Assembly (NCBI GenBank): GCA_016719055.1 | Contig: JADKAW010000004.1 | Span: 124,001-188,000, forward strand | From: Candidatus Rhodoferax mariagerensis | GTDB taxonomy: Bacteria; Pseudomonadota; Gammaproteobacteria; Burkholderiales; Burkholderiaceae_C | Length of the DNA: 64,000 bases | Direction: 5' to 3' | Shown: piece by piece, positions 24,531 to 34,138 of the stretch | Position numbering within the stretch: position 1 is the first letter of the stretch | Layout: each line of letters begins with the position of its first letter | Made by a program: the position numbers and the translations under genes | The notes under the pieces: model-generated | The model's database searches: none | Seen by the model: the letters and a program-made list of their open reading frames with translations, nothing else | Told to the model about the DNA's origin: nothing

Positions 24531-27500
24531 CAGACGTTTTCACTTTGATCCGTCTGCCCTGTCGTTTGGGCCCATTGGGCTGGGCTTCAGGCAAGCATCC
24601 ATCCATCTGCTGTTCAATGGCCTTGAACATGGCCACCGCCGTGGCCACTGCCGCGTCGTGCTGATCGAGCGGGCACTGCCTGGCAAATGCCAGAAACTCG
24701 TTCCAACGCTGTTGCGACTGCTCGCCGTAGATGTCAAAGAACGACGTGGCATGCCGCACCTCTGGCGGCAATGCGCTTTGGTGCAGGTTGCGCGCTATAA
24801 ACCGGCCGCCCTGAGTCGCCCCCTCAAGGGTGTAGAGCACACCCGTCAGGGCACCCTGGTTGTGCAACGTTGGCAAGCGGACAGTGAGCGGCTGCGGGTG
24901 TCGCCCAAGTGCTGCCAGGTCTGATTCCAGGGCAGACAGTTTGCGCCGCTGCGTGTAGTCGAACAAATTGGGATGCTGGGCCAAAAACGCCAGAATGCTG
25001 GTTTCGGCACGGCACTGAACCCCATGCAGCGCCGCCAGTGCGTCGCCGTATTGCGCCAGCGTCACCTCCGGCCTGATCAGCGGGGCCAGCACCAGGTGGT
25101 GGTCCAGCACATGATGCGGCTGTTTGGTGGCCTGGCGCAGCCGCTGGTGCAGATCTGGCACTGAATCGGTCTGTTGTCGGGGTTTGTCGGTTAACAAGGC
25201 TTCAAAAACCCCCAGTGGCACGGGGCGGCTAAAAAAATAGCCCTGGTAGTTCAGGCAGCCCAGGCCGGCCAGCACATTGCGCTGGCCAATGGTTTCCACC
25301 CCCTCGGCAATCACCGTCATGCCCAGGTTTTGTCCCAGGGTCACAATGGTTTTGGCAATTGCTGCGTCTTGCGGGTCAGACACGATGTCGCGCACAAACG
25401 ACTGGTCGATCTTGAGCTGGTCCAGCGGCAGGTGCTTCAGGTACGACAGTGACGAATAGCCGGTGCCAAAGTCATCCAGCGAAAAATACACGCCGTGTGA
25501 CTTGAGTGCCGTCATCTTGCCCACGATGTCTTCGGCATTGGTCAGCAGCAGGCTTTCGGTCAGCTCCAGCTTGAGCCGGTCTAGTCGGGCTCCGCTCTGG
25601 CGCACTGTCGACAACACCAGGTCGACAAAGTCGGGCAGGCCAAACTGGCGGGCGCTGACATTCACGGCCAGGGTCAGGTGCGCCGTGGCAGGCAAGTTGG
25701 CCCAGCTGGCCAACTGTTGGCAGGCGGTTTGTAGAACCCACTGGCCCAGCGGCAAGATCAACCCGGTTTCTTCCGCCAGGGGAATGAATTCGGTGGGTGA
25801 TATCAGGCCGCGCACCGGGTGCTGCCAGCGCACCAAGGTTTCAGCGCCCTGAATCTTGCCCCTGGCATCGACCTGCGACTGGAAATGCAGCAAAAATTGG
25901 CCGTGTTTGATGGCCCGGCGCAAATCGACTTCAAGCGCAGCCCGGGCCTGCACGGCAGCTTGCATGTCGGGGTCAAAAAAGCGCAGCGTGTTGCGCCCGG
26001 CCGCCTTGGCCTGGTACATCGCGGTGTCGGCGCGTTTGATCAACTCGTCGGCCGAGACCGTCAGGTCTGAAAAAAGCGCCACACCGATGCTGGAGGTGCA
26101 GACATAGCGCAGCGGGCCGGTGCCGGTGCCTTGGCTGTCCACGTCAAGCGGGTAGGGCAGGCCCAGGCTTGCCAAAATTTTCTCTCCGACAACTTCTGCC
26201 TGCAACACGGCCTGGTCGCGCTCGCCCAGGTCTTCCAGGATGACGACAAATTCGTCGCCGCCCGGGCGTGCTACCGAGTCGCCCGCACGCACACAAGCCA
26301 GCAGGCGTGACGCAGCCTCCACCAGCAGCACATCGCCGACAGCATGGCCCATGGTGTCATTGAGGGCTTTGAAATTGTCCAGGTCAATCATCATCACGGC
26401 GCCCTGGCGTTGGCGCCGGGTTACATTGACCACCGCCTGGCCCAGCCGGTCCAGCATCAGGCGCCGGTTGGGCAATTGGGTCAAATGGTCATAAAACGCC
26501 AGGCGCTCGATCTTTTCGGCATCTTGCTTGCGGTCGGTCATGTCGGTAAAGGTGCCAACATAGTGGGTGACCTGATCGCTGGCACCCGTCACCGCGGTAA
26601 TCGACAGCCAGCCGTAATAGGCCTCGCCGTCTTTGCGCCGGTTCCAGATATCGCCCTGCCAGGAGCCACAGCGCTGGATGCGCGCCCACATCTCGGTGTA
26701 AAAAGCTGGGTCTTGTCGGCCGGAATGCAGCAAACGCGGGTTGCGGCCCACCACCTCTTCGGCGCTATAACCGGTGATCTGGGTAAAGGCCTGGTTAACG
26801 CGCAGTATCGTGCCCTCGGCATTGGTCACGGTCATCCCCTCCTGCGACTCAAAGGCGGTGGCCGCAATGCGCAGATCAGCCTCGGCACGCACGCGCTCGG
26901 TGATGTCGGTGAACAGCGCCACCCGCCGGTGCAGGGCCCCGGTGTCGTCATATACGCTGTTGATGCTGAGCCACTCGGGGTACACCTCACCGTTTTTGCG
27001 CCGGTTCCAGACTTCACCGCTCCAGACACCATTTTTTTGCAACTGAGTCCACAGGCGCGCATAAAACGCCTGGTCATGCCGACCGGATCTGAGCAGTCCG
27101 GGCGTTTGCCCAATGGCTTCGGCCGGGCTGTAGCCGGTCAGCGCGCTGAACGCCGGGTTGACATTCAGAATGATGTTGTTGGCATCGGTAACGACCATCG
27201 CTTCGCTGCTGTTTTCATAAACTGAGGCGGCCAGTCGTTTGGATTGTTCGGCCATTCTGAGCTGCTGGCGCGAAAAACGCTCGGCCAGTGTCAGGGACAA
27301 CAGGCGCGCAGCCTCCACTTCGGGGTTGGACCAGTAGGGCGACTCGCCCCGCATGGTTTGAACCCACCGCTCAAAAGAGCGCCGCGGTTCGAGTTTGGGC
27401 CCATGGTCGTCTTCCACCAGGTGTTTGCTGGCCTCACCCGCCCAGGACGTTGAACGCACAACTTCCTCACGCATCCACAGCAGGCAACGCTCGGCCTGGT

Positions 27501-28860
27501 CGTCCAGGCGGATCGCCAGCAGCCCGGAGGCCACGTTGGCAAACGCTGACGCAGGGCGGTAATCTGTGGCCAGTGAATGGGTGATCAACATGTTGTTGAG
27601 CACCAGGCGTGGGCGTAGCCAGGCGAGCAGTTCCTGGACCTGATCCGGCGTTGGGGTGGTGCCGATGCAGGTGCTGTGTTCGCCCAGCACGATCACCGCC
27701 CCGGTGGCATGGACCAGGTGGAGCACTTCCTGCTGCATCGCTTCTGACAGCAGGGACTCGGCAGCCGTGCTCTCTACCAGCCCGGTCAGGCCAGCCAGCC
27801 TGGGCAAGATGTCGCTGACCAGGGCGTGATACCGGTTGCCCTCGGCAAAGGCGATCGCCGCCAGCCGGGTGGCAACGGTTTTGGCCACCAGTTCCATGCT
27901 TTGTCGCAGTTTGAACGGAAGTTGCCTGGGGGTTTCGTGGTGGCAGGCAATCAAGCCCCACAAACGCCCGTTTTGCAGTAGCGAAACGGTCAGCGAGGCG
28001 CGCACACCCAGGTTTTTCAGATATTCCAGGTGAACCGGCGACATGCTGCGCAGCACCGAAAACGACAGATCCAGCGACCTCTGCAATGGCAGACTGTTGG
28101 AATGCAGCAAGGGAATTGCTGGCGCATCACGGTCAACCATGATGCGCGCCAGATTGCGCGTGAAGAGAGCGCGGGCTGGTGGTGGAATATCTGAAGCGGG
28201 GAAATGGTTGCCCAGAAACGAGGCGACACCGCTCTTGCGACTCTCGGCAATGACTTTGCCGTTCCATTGGTGATCAAACTGATAAACCATGACCCGGTCA
28301 AAGCCGGTCGATGCCCGCACCTGATGGGCGATGACTGCTGCATAAGCGTCCAGGTTGTTGATATCGGCCAGCAGGGCGCTGAGCAGCTTGTCGATCGAAT
28401 CAAAGTCAATCAGGGCGATGTCACGCGGGGTCCGGGTGGGGATCTCTATTTCGATCACCAACAAATCATCAGCACGATGCACCTGTGCCTGACAGTCCAC
28501 GCGTGCAGCGCCGTGGTAGAGCGGGAGTGTGATCGGCAAGGGCTCATTCTGCTGAGCAGGGATGGTCAGCGCAGCAATTGCAGCCCAGGCCGCTTCACCA
28601 ATCACGCTCTCGACCGGCTGCTTGAGCGCCTGTAGGGCTGCCAGACCCAGAAGTGCAATGATGTTGTCGCTGGCAACCTGCACCCTTGAATGCGCATCAA
28701 CAGCCAGCAGCACACCGTGGCTTTGAATGTCGCCAATAAACTGAATCGGTTCGTGTTCACAGCGCTTGAGCGCTTCGACCATCGCGGATGAATTTCCAGC
28801 CAGCACGGTGCTCTCCAATCGACTATTTCTATTGTTTTTGATCGACCAACCCGGCGGCAC
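24526..28860 (-). CDS. Bacteriophytochrome-PAS-PAS-GGDEF-EAL protein with C-terminal heme oxygenase-like domain
   Basis: 1444 residues. PAS_2 (about 25-130) has the biliverdin-attachment cysteine C34 (RCEHEPIQFIGDIQSHG). GAF (145-320) has FPASDIPPPAR and IACHHE. PHY (330-510) has the PRRSF tongue motif. Two PAS domains (545-655, 665-775) precede GGDEF (785-960; GGDEF at 867-871 and I-site RAGD at 858-861) and EAL (975-1220; ETLVRW at 1007, DDFGTGYSSL, VIAEGVET). Residues 1238-1400 match heme oxygenase: LRQATKQPHH with probable heme ligand H1249, then LYTLEGATQGGRFIARNL and the W..F end. One chain may thus make biliverdin, sense red light and turn over cyclic-di-GMP. The GTG start at 28860 is uncertain; ATG 28782 would leave only seven residues before the cysteine. 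Confidence 0.9.
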   Translation of the reverse strand: MPPGWSIKNNRNSRLESTVLAGNSSAMVEALKRCEHEPIQFIGDIQSHGVLLAVDAHSRVQVASDNIIALLGLAALQALKQPVESVIGEAAWAAIAALTIPAQQNEPLPITLPLYHGAARVDCQAQVHRADDLLVIEIEIPTRTPRDIALIDFDSIDKLLSALLADINNLDAYAAVIAHQVRASTGFDRVMVYQFDHQWNGKVIAESRKSGVASFLGNHFPASDIPPPARALFTRNLARIMVDRDAPAIPLLHSNSLPLQRSLDLSFSVLRSMSPVHLEYLKNLGVRASLTVSLLQNGRLWGLIACHHETPRQLPFKLRQSMELVAKTVATRLAAIAFAEGNRYHALVSDILPRLAGLTGLVESTAAESLLSEAMQQEVLHLVHATGAVIVLGEHSTCIGTTPTPDQVQELLAWLRPRLVLNNMLITHSLATDYRPASAFANVASGLLAIRLDDQAERCLLWMREEVVRSTSWAGEASKHLVEDDHGPKLEPRRSFERWVQTMRGESPYWSNPEVEAARLLSLTLAERFSRQQLRMAEQSKRLAASVYENSSEAMVVTDANNIILNVNPAFSALTGYSPAEAIGQTPGLLRSGRHDQAFYARLWTQLQKNGVWSGEVWNRRKNGEVYPEWLSINSVYDDTGALHRRVALFTDITERVRAEADLRIAATAFESQEGMTVTNAEGTILRVNQAFTQITGYSAEEVVGRNPRLLHSGRQDPAFYTEMWARIQRCGSWQGDIWNRRKDGEAYYGWLSITAVTGASDQVTHYVGTFTDMTDRKQDAEKIERLAFYDHLTQLPNRRLMLDRLGQAVVNVTRRQRQGAVMMIDLDNFKALNDTMGHAVGDVLLVEAASRLLACVRAGDSVARPGGDEFVVILEDLGERDQAVLQAEVVGEKILASLGLPYPLDVDSQGTGTGPLRYVCTSSIGVALFSDLTVSADELIKRADTAMYQAKAAGRNTLRFFDPDMQAAVQARAALEVDLRRAIKHGQFLLHFQSQVDARGKIQGAETLVRWQHPVRGLISPTEFIPLAEETGLILPLGQWVLQTACQQLASWANLPATAHLTLAVNVSARQFGLPDFVDLVLSTVRQSGARLDRLKLELTESLLLTNAEDIVGKMTALKSHGVYFSLDDFGTGYSSLSYLKHLPLDQLKIDQSFVRDIVSDPQDAAIAKTIVTLGQNLGMTVIAEGVETIGQRNVLAGLGCLNYQGYFFSRPVPLGVFEALLTDKPRQQTDSVPDLHQRLRQATKQPHHVLDHHLVLAPLIRPEVTLAQYGDALAALHGVQCRAETSILAFLAQHPNLFDYTQRRKLSALESDLAALGRHPQPLTVRLPTLHNQGALTGVLYTLEGATQGGRFIARNLHQSALPPEVRHATSFFDIYGEQSQQRWNEFLAFARQCPLDQHDAAVATAVAMFKAIEQQMDGCLPEAQPNGPKRQGRRIKVKTSD

Positions 28861-29275
28861 GTTGACATGGATCAGTCGACTGGGGTGATTGTGATCGTTT
28901 TTTTGGCGTGATGGGTGTCGCGCCGGGACGATTTGCGCGACTTGTGTCGGTCGTGACGCCTCTTAAACGGGCACCATGCGGATGTGGCTGCCAAGCCCAG
29001 CCTGGATCACCTTCAAGGGAGGCAGTTTTGACCCGACTGAGGCACCCAGAGTCGAAGGGATGGGTCGAGAAAGGCCGCGCCGCACCGCCGATGTGGCGGC
29101 GCGCCATCTGCCAAGCCTGGCGCAGGCAAATTTGTGTGGCCACTGGTCGTTTTGAGCCCTGAGAGTGGCTGATCGAGACACAAACCAGTGCCAAGCGCTT
29201 CTCTTTGTTCAGGCAGTTTCTTGGCCAATTGCAGATCTGGCCAGATCATTGGAGCCAGGGTTGAGCGTTGGCAGA
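28861..29275. other. Intergenic region upstream of the phytochrome gene
   Basis: 415 bases with no gene I can support. Short open frames on both strands have no ribosome sites or family patterns. A GC-rich hairpin (CGCCGATGTGGCG, about 29086-29098) is the only structure seen. The promoter of the phytochrome gene should lie here, but no clear box was found. Confidence 0.4.
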
Positions 29276-30133
29276 TTACATCGCCCTGAACAGCCCGGCA
29301 TAGAGCCGACTCACGGCCATTTTTTCCGGGCGATGCTGCAGGTGCAGCCACAGTTTGCCGGCTTCATCGCGCGTCACACTGTTGATCTGGCGCGAATTAA
29401 CCACGGTGCTGCGGTGAATTTGCCAGAAAACGGGGCTGAGCTGTGGCAACAGTTCTTTGAGTGGCGTGCGGATCAGGTACTCGCGCGTGGCGGTCAGCAC
29501 CCGCACATATTTGTCGGCCGCCTCAAAATACACCACGTCATGCACGGGCACCATGTGCACGGTGCTGCCCACGCCAGCAGCAATCAGCTCAAGCGGGCCG
29601 TCAAGCCTGGGCGCAGCTGGGGCAGACCCGGGCAGCGCCGCAAGAAGTTGCTGCAACTGGGCCACCGTGGCTTGCAGGTGGGACTCATTGGCCGCCATGT
29701 TTGCTTCTGAAACTGTAGCGGTCTGCGCTTGATGAGAAAGGGCTAGCTGCACTTTTTCCAATGTTTTTTGTAAACGCCGTGGCTGCACCGGCTTGAGCAG
29801 ATAGTCGATGGCCTGCACCTCAAAGGCCTGCACTGCATACTGGTCATAGGCGGTGACAAACACCAGCGCCGGAAACGGTTTGGCGCGGGTGTCCCAGGCA
29901 TCGGCCAGCTCGACAGCGGCCTCCAGACCGCTTTGGCCCGGCATGCGAATGTCAAAAAATAACACATCGGGCTGCAGAGTCAACGTCTGCTCGACCGCTG
30001 AGAGGCCGTCACCGACGCAGGCCAGCACCGACAGTTGTGGCCAGGCGCGGGCCAGCTCGGCTTGCAGCGCGGCCGCCAGCAGCGGCTCGTCTTCGGCGAT
30101 CAGGGCGGTGGGTGACGCGGGTTGGTTGACCAT
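29276..30133 (-). CDS. LytTR-family response regulator
   Basis: 285 residues. A receiver domain (ALIAEDEPLLAAALQ, phosphoacceptor in LFFDIRMPGQSGLEAA, T/K in VTAYDQYA and LLKPV) is followed by a linker and a LytTR DNA-binding domain (VVYFEAADKYVRVLTATREYLIRTPLKELL, FWQIHRSTVVN). A dispersed-repeat copy encodes part of the linker (about residues 126-146). The start lies two bases after the kinase stop, so kinase and regulator are co-expressed. It resembles AlgR/LytR types; the target is not known. Confidence 0.92.
   Translation of the reverse strand: MVNQPASPTALIAEDEPLLAAALQAELARAWPQLSVLACVGDGLSAVEQTLTLQPDVLFFDIRMPGQSGLEAAVELADAWDTRAKPFPALVFVTAYDQYAVQAFEVQAIDYLLKPVQPRRLQKTLEKVQLALSHQAQTATVSEANMAANESHLQATVAQLQQLLAALPGSAPAAPRLDGPLELIAAGVGSTVHMVPVHDVVYFEAADKYVRVLTATREYLIRTPLKELLPQLSPVFWQIHRSTVVNSRQINSVTRDEAGKLWLHLQHRPEKMAVSRLYAGLFRAM
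29695..29755 (-). repeat. Dispersed repeat copy in the response-regulator linker
   Basis: ACTGTAGCGGTCTGCGCTTG, then ATGAGAAAGGGCTAGCTGC. A divergent copy, in frame between the receiver and LytTR domains. Confidence 0.5.
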
Positions 30134-30134
30134 G

Positions 30135-30200
30135 TTTATATAAATAAAGTGACTCTAGCCCTTGTGCCACCAGCGCTATCCGCTATTAATTCAAGAGTCG
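30135..30200 (+). repeat. Dispersed repeat copy at the kinase/regulator junction
   Basis: AAAGTGACTCTAGCCCTTGT, then GCCACCAGCGCTATCCGCTATTAATTCAAGAG. It encodes the last 20 or so residues of the kinase (LELIADSAGGTRARVTLFI) and runs up to the regulator start. Confidence 0.65.
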
Positions 30201-31191
30201 ATTGCGGGCCGTAGGTGGTCATCAAGCGCTCTTTGATCTGAGCCAGGCCAAAGCCTTCAGGGGTGTTGGGGGTCAAACCAACCCCGCTATCGTGCACCTC
30301 CAGGCTGACCTGGCCATCAAGTAGCGCGGCGCTGACGCTGACGCTGCCACCTGCCACCTGCGGCTCCAGGCCGTGTTTGATGGCGTTTTCGACCAGCGGC
30401 TGTAGCAGCAGCGGTGGCACTTTCAGACTGGCCAGTTCGGGCGGCAGTTGTAGCGTGTACTGCAGGCGATTGCCCATGCGCACCTTGATCAGCTCCAGAT
30501 AATCGTGCAGCCGGTCAAACTCGGTTTGCAACGGGTGCAGCGTGGCGCGCGAAGCGCCCAGCGTGGCACGCAGGTAAGCCACTAGGTGGTCGAGCATGTC
30601 TTGCGCACGGGCCGGGTCAAGCGTCATCAGTGCGCGCAGGTTAGCCAGCGTGTTGAACAACATGTGGGGTTCGAGCTGACTTTGCAGCAGCTTGAGCTGG
30701 GATTCGGCTGCTTGCCGTTGCGCCGCCTCGGCTTCGCGCTGGGTGCGGGCAATGTCTGCACGCGCCAGCGCCAGTTGCTCGCGGCTCATGAAAAAGTAGG
30801 TGCTGGCACCGCCGGCCATCAGGCTGATGATCAAAAAGCCCAGCGCCTGATGCGGCTGGTCGGTCCAGTAAGCAAAACCATGCCCCGGAAAAATTCTGTG
30901 CGCCACGCTGGTTCCCAGCACGTAGCCCAGCGCGGCACCCATGGGTGCAATCAGAAACAGGCGACGCCACTGCGTGGGTGGGTCTGGCACCAGCCAGTAC
31001 TGGCCAAAATCAATCAGCGCCCAGATACTCATGCCAATCAGTTGCGAATACACCAGGTTGACCCAGAAGCCCTGTTTCATGAACGCGGTGATGCCCACGG
31101 CAATGACGGTGTTGAACAGCGCCACTTGCAGGGCGCGCTGGAGGTTGGGTTTTGGCTTCATCGGGGCTGAATTGTTCACTATCTGCGCCAC
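30136..31191 (-). CDS. LytS/AlgZ-type sensor histidine kinase
   Basis: 351 residues with four hydrophobic segments (about residues 20-150), a short coiled coil (ALARADIARTQREAEAAQRQAAESQLKLLQSQLEPHMLFNTL), and the His_kinase phosphoacceptor H in LEPHMLFNTLANL. The ATPase region has LLLQPLVENAIKHGLEP and GVGLTPNTPEGFGLAQIKERL. No periplasmic sensor is seen; the membrane part may sense the signal. ATG 31161 is an alternative start. The C-terminal residues are repeat-encoded. Confidence 0.9.
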   Translation of the reverse strand: MAQIVNNSAPMKPKPNLQRALQVALFNTVIAVGITAFMKQGFWVNLVYSQLIGMSIWALIDFGQYWLVPDPPTQWRRLFLIAPMGAALGYVLGTSVAHRIFPGHGFAYWTDQPHQALGFLIISLMAGGASTYFFMSREQLALARADIARTQREAEAAQRQAAESQLKLLQSQLEPHMLFNTLANLRALMTLDPARAQDMLDHLVAYLRATLGASRATLHPLQTEFDRLHDYLELIKVRMGNRLQYTLQLPPELASLKVPPLLLQPLVENAIKHGLEPQVAGGSVSVSAALLDGQVSLEVHDSGVGLTPNTPEGFGLAQIKERLMTTYGPQSTLELIADSAGGTRARVTLFI

Positions 31192-31298
31192 CGCTGGCGG
31201 GCGTTTTGCGACGAATCGACATAAACAGGGTGCGAAATGTCGCTGGTGGGGCGCCTGCGGCTGCGTGGCGATAATTGCCAGCCTATTTAGGAGCTTGT

Positions 31299-32132
31299 GT
31301 GGATATTGTGTTGTTGATGAAAGCCGCAGTGATGGGGCTGGTGGAGGGCTTGACCGAGTTTTTGCCGATTTCTAGCACCGGCCACCTGATTCTGGCCGGC
31401 GCGCTATTGGGTTTTGACGATGAAAAAGCCAAGGTGTTTGACATTGCCATCCAGACCGGCGCTATTTTTGCGGTCATTCTGGTGTATTGGACAAAGATCC
31501 GCGACACCGTGGTGGCCTTGCCCACCGAGCGACAGGCGCAGCGTTTTGCCCTGAATGTGGTGATTGCTTTTTTACCGGCGGTGTTGCTGGGCCTGCTGTT
31601 TGGCAAGGTGATTAAGGCGCATCTGTTCACGCCGGTGGTGGTGGCCAGCACCTTCATCATGGGTGGTTTCATCATTTTGTGGGCCGAGCGCCGCCAGCAA
31701 AATAACCCGGCCAGCGCCCGCATTCACGATGTGGACGACATGACCGCCCTGGACGCGCTCAAGGTGGGCCTGGTGCAATGCCTGGCCATGGTGCCGGGCA
31801 CCAGCCGCAGTGGTGCCACCATCATTGGCGGCATGCTGCTGGGCCTGTCGCGCAAGGCGGCCACTGATTTTTCTTTTTATCTGGCGATTCCAACGCTGAT
31901 TGGGGCTGGTGCCTACAGCCTCTACAAAGAGCGAGCGCTGCTGTCGATGGCTGATTTACCGATGTTTGGGGTCGGGCTGGTGGTGTCGTTTGTGAGTGCC
32001 TGGCTGTGCATTCGCTGGTTGCTGCGCTACATTGCCAGCCACAGTTTTGTGGGCTTTGCCTATTACCGCATTGTGTTTGGCCTGATCGTGCTGGCCACTG
32101 CCTGGAGTGGCACGGTGACCTGGTCGGCCTGA
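31299..32132 (+). CDS. uppP: Undecaprenyl-diphosphatase
   Basis: 277 residues of a polytopic membrane enzyme that recycles undecaprenyl pyrophosphate for cell-wall synthesis and confers bacitracin tolerance. Signature motifs are VEGLTEFLPISSTGHLIL and MVPGTSRSGATIIGGMLLGLSR. GTG at 31299 is preferred: AGGAG lies five bases upstream, and the length matches the family; the upstream ATG at 31275 has no such site. Confidence 0.95.
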   Translation: MDIVLLMKAAVMGLVEGLTEFLPISSTGHLILAGALLGFDDEKAKVFDIAIQTGAIFAVILVYWTKIRDTVVALPTERQAQRFALNVVIAFLPAVLLGLLFGKVIKAHLFTPVVVASTFIMGGFIILWAERRQQNNPASARIHDVDDMTALDALKVGLVQCLAMVPGTSRSGATIIGGMLLGLSRKAATDFSFYLAIPTLIGAGAYSLYKERALLSMADLPMFGVGLVVSFVSAWLCIRWLLRYIASHSFVGFAYYRIVFGLIVLATAWSGTVTWSA

Positions 32133-32150
32133 AAGCGATCTATCAGCAGA

Positions 32151-33134
32151 TTAACCCCATAGCGCTGCCTCTGGCGGGTCAATCAGACCTTGGTGAAAGC
32201 GCAGGGGCGACGAGCGGTCGAGTTTTTGCAGCAGCGGGCCGTCCAGATCGACATAGTCACAGCGCTGCGCCAGCATAAATGCCGGTGCCATGGCCAGCGA
32301 GGTGCCGCACATGTTGCCCACCATCAGGCCCAGCCCGTGTTGCTGGGCGGCGTCGGCCAAGGCCAGCGCTTCGGTCAGACCCCCGCATTTGTCGAGCTTG
32401 ATATTGATATGGCTGTAGCGCCCGGCAATCTGGGCCAGCGACGCACGGTCAGTGCACGACTCGTCAGCGGCCAGCGGCAGCACCGGGTGGAGTCCGTCAA
32501 GCACAGCGTCCATGCCCACAGGCAATGGCTGTTCAACCATTTCCACACCCAACGCCTTGAGCTGCGGCAACAGCGCCTTGAGCAGATCGAGTGACCAGGA
32601 CTGGTTGGCATCCACCACCAGCCGGGCACTGGGGTGTTCCTGGCGCACCATGCGCACCACATCGAGGTGGCGTCTGGTATCCACTTTGAGCTTGAGCAGC
32701 GGGTAGTGGCGTGCCTCGCGGGCCTTGCGCCGGGTGGTGGCTTCGTCGCCCAAGCCCAGGGTGTAGGCGGTCATGACTGGCTTGAGTGATGGCAACCCGA
32801 TGGTTTGCCAGACCGGCACGCCAGTCTGCTTGGCCCGCAAATCCCACAGGGCACAGTCCAGCGCATTGCGGGCACCCCCAGCGGGCAGCAGGTCGGCCAG
32901 CGCCTGATGTGTGAGGTCATCGGTCAGCCGGGGCAGCAGGGCGGTGACCTGTTCCGACATCGACTCGGGGGTTTCGCCGTCGTAATCAATGCCGGCAGCC
33001 TCAGCCCGGCCAGTGTGGCCCTGGCTGTCGTGCAGGCAAAGCAGCAACACTGGTTGGTGGGTGATGACTTCGCGCGAGATCTCGAACGGCTCGATCATTT
33101 CCCAGCGCTCAGCGCGCATCTGGCAGCTGATCAT
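32151..33134 (-). CDS. dgcA: Enolase-superfamily N-acetyl-D-glutamate racemase / dipeptide epimerase
   Basis: 327 residues. The catalytic lysines are in LLKLKVD and INIKLDKCGG; metal ligands are in VVDANQSW, EQPLP and AADESC. These are the signature of L-Ala-D/L-Glu epimerases, to which DgcA belongs. Its start overlaps the dgcN stop (ATGA), and the DgcN-DgcA pair is known for D-glutamate use: DgcN N-acetylates D-glutamate and DgcA racemises the product. If so, this is the racemase; a plain muropeptide epimerase is the other choice. Confidence 0.85.
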   Translation of the reverse strand: MISCQMRAERWEMIEPFEISREVITHQPVLLLCLHDSQGHTGRAEAAGIDYDGETPESMSEQVTALLPRLTDDLTHQALADLLPAGGARNALDCALWDLRAKQTGVPVWQTIGLPSLKPVMTAYTLGLGDEATTRRKAREARHYPLLKLKVDTRRHLDVVRMVRQEHPSARLVVDANQSWSLDLLKALLPQLKALGVEMVEQPLPVGMDAVLDGLHPVLPLAADESCTDRASLAQIAGRYSHINIKLDKCGGLTEALALADAAQQHGLGLMVGNMCGTSLAMAPAFMLAQRCDYVDLDGPLLQKLDRSSPLRFHQGLIDPPEAALWG

Positions 33135-34138
33135 GGTGCCAGCAGGGCTGTTGCTAGGGCTTCAACACCGCCGCGCATCGGGTCGACCACCGGCAGCTTG
33201 AGTTTTTTGGACACCTCACTGGCGTAACTGGCCCACTGGGCGTCTGACAGGGTGGACGAATTGATGCTTAAACCGACGCAGCGCACCGCCCGATTGGTCA
33301 GGCGGGCGGCCTCGACATAACGATCAATGGCCACCTGCAAATCAGGAATCGGAAAATCCGGGTAGGTCTCGATCGTGTCGCGTGACGGGTCGTGGCACAG
33401 CACCAGCGCGTCGGGTTGCGAGCCATGCAGCAGCCCCAGCGTGACGCCCGCATAGGCCGGGTGAAACAGCGCCCCCTGGCCTTCGATCACATCCCAGTGG
33501 TCGGCGGCGTTGTCGGGCGACAGTTGTTCGGCAGCACCCGCTACAAAGTCGGCAATCACCGCGTCAATGGCCACACCCTGGCCGGCAATCATCACACCCG
33601 TTTGTCCGGTCGCCCTGAAGGTAGCGGCAACACCCTTGGCCTGTAGTGCCTGAGTCAGCGCCAACGCCGTGTATTTTTTGCCCAACGCACAATCTGTGCC
33701 CACGGTCAGCACACGCTTGCCGCTGCGTTTTCTGCCAGTGCCAGCCGGAAAAGTCTGGTCCGAATGGCGCACATCCACCAGCCGTGCACCACTGCGTTGC
33801 GCCGCCTGCACCAGGCTGGGGAACGAAGTCAGACGTGAATGTTGTCCGCTGACCACATCCAGGCCAGCGTCCAGCGCGGCTTCGAGTTCGGCCAGCCACT
33901 GCGGTGGCAGCACCCCTCCCACAGCGGCCACACCGATCACGATGGAGCCGGCCCCCTGGCGTGCCGCCTCAGCGGGGGACAGCCGCGGCAGGTCGAGCGT
34001 GACGGTGGCCTCTGGCAAGCTCCATTCGCCAAGCACATCGTCGGTGCACCAGTCGCGCAGTCCAAATGCTGTCTTGGCGTCCGATTTAAGCTGCACATCG
34101 GCAAGAAACAGCAGGTAGGGTTTGCGGAGTTGGTGCAT
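33131..34138 (-). CDS. dgcN: DUF1611 protein, probable D-glutamate N-acetyltransferase
   Basis: 335 residues: YLLFLADVQLKSDAKTAFGLRDW, then a Rossmann-like half and the P-loop-like VLTVGTDCALGKKYTALAL, FRATGQTGVMIAG and DVIEGQGALFHPAYAGVT. These are the DUF1611 (DgcN) motifs. Known members acetylate D-glutamate. It is co-transcribed with dgcA. Starts at 34138 and 34150 are both plausible; the in-frame ATG at 34207 is too far upstream. Confidence 0.82.
   Translation of the reverse strand: MHQLRKPYLLFLADVQLKSDAKTAFGLRDWCTDDVLGEWSLPEATVTLDLPRLSPAEAARQGAGSIVIGVAAVGGVLPPQWLAELEAALDAGLDVVSGQHSRLTSFPSLVQAAQRSGARLVDVRHSDQTFPAGTGRKRSGKRVLTVGTDCALGKKYTALALTQALQAKGVAATFRATGQTGVMIAGQGVAIDAVIADFVAGAAEQLSPDNAADHWDVIEGQGALFHPAYAGVTLGLLHGSQPDALVLCHDPSRDTIETYPDFPIPDLQVAIDRYVEAARLTNRAVRCVGLSINSSTLSDAQWASYASEVSKKLKLPVVDPMRGGVEALATALLAP

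Noticed and set aside
24330..24548. 72-residue frame between the defence debris and the phytochrome gene
   Set aside because: Its end is repeat sequence and the rest shows no family pattern.
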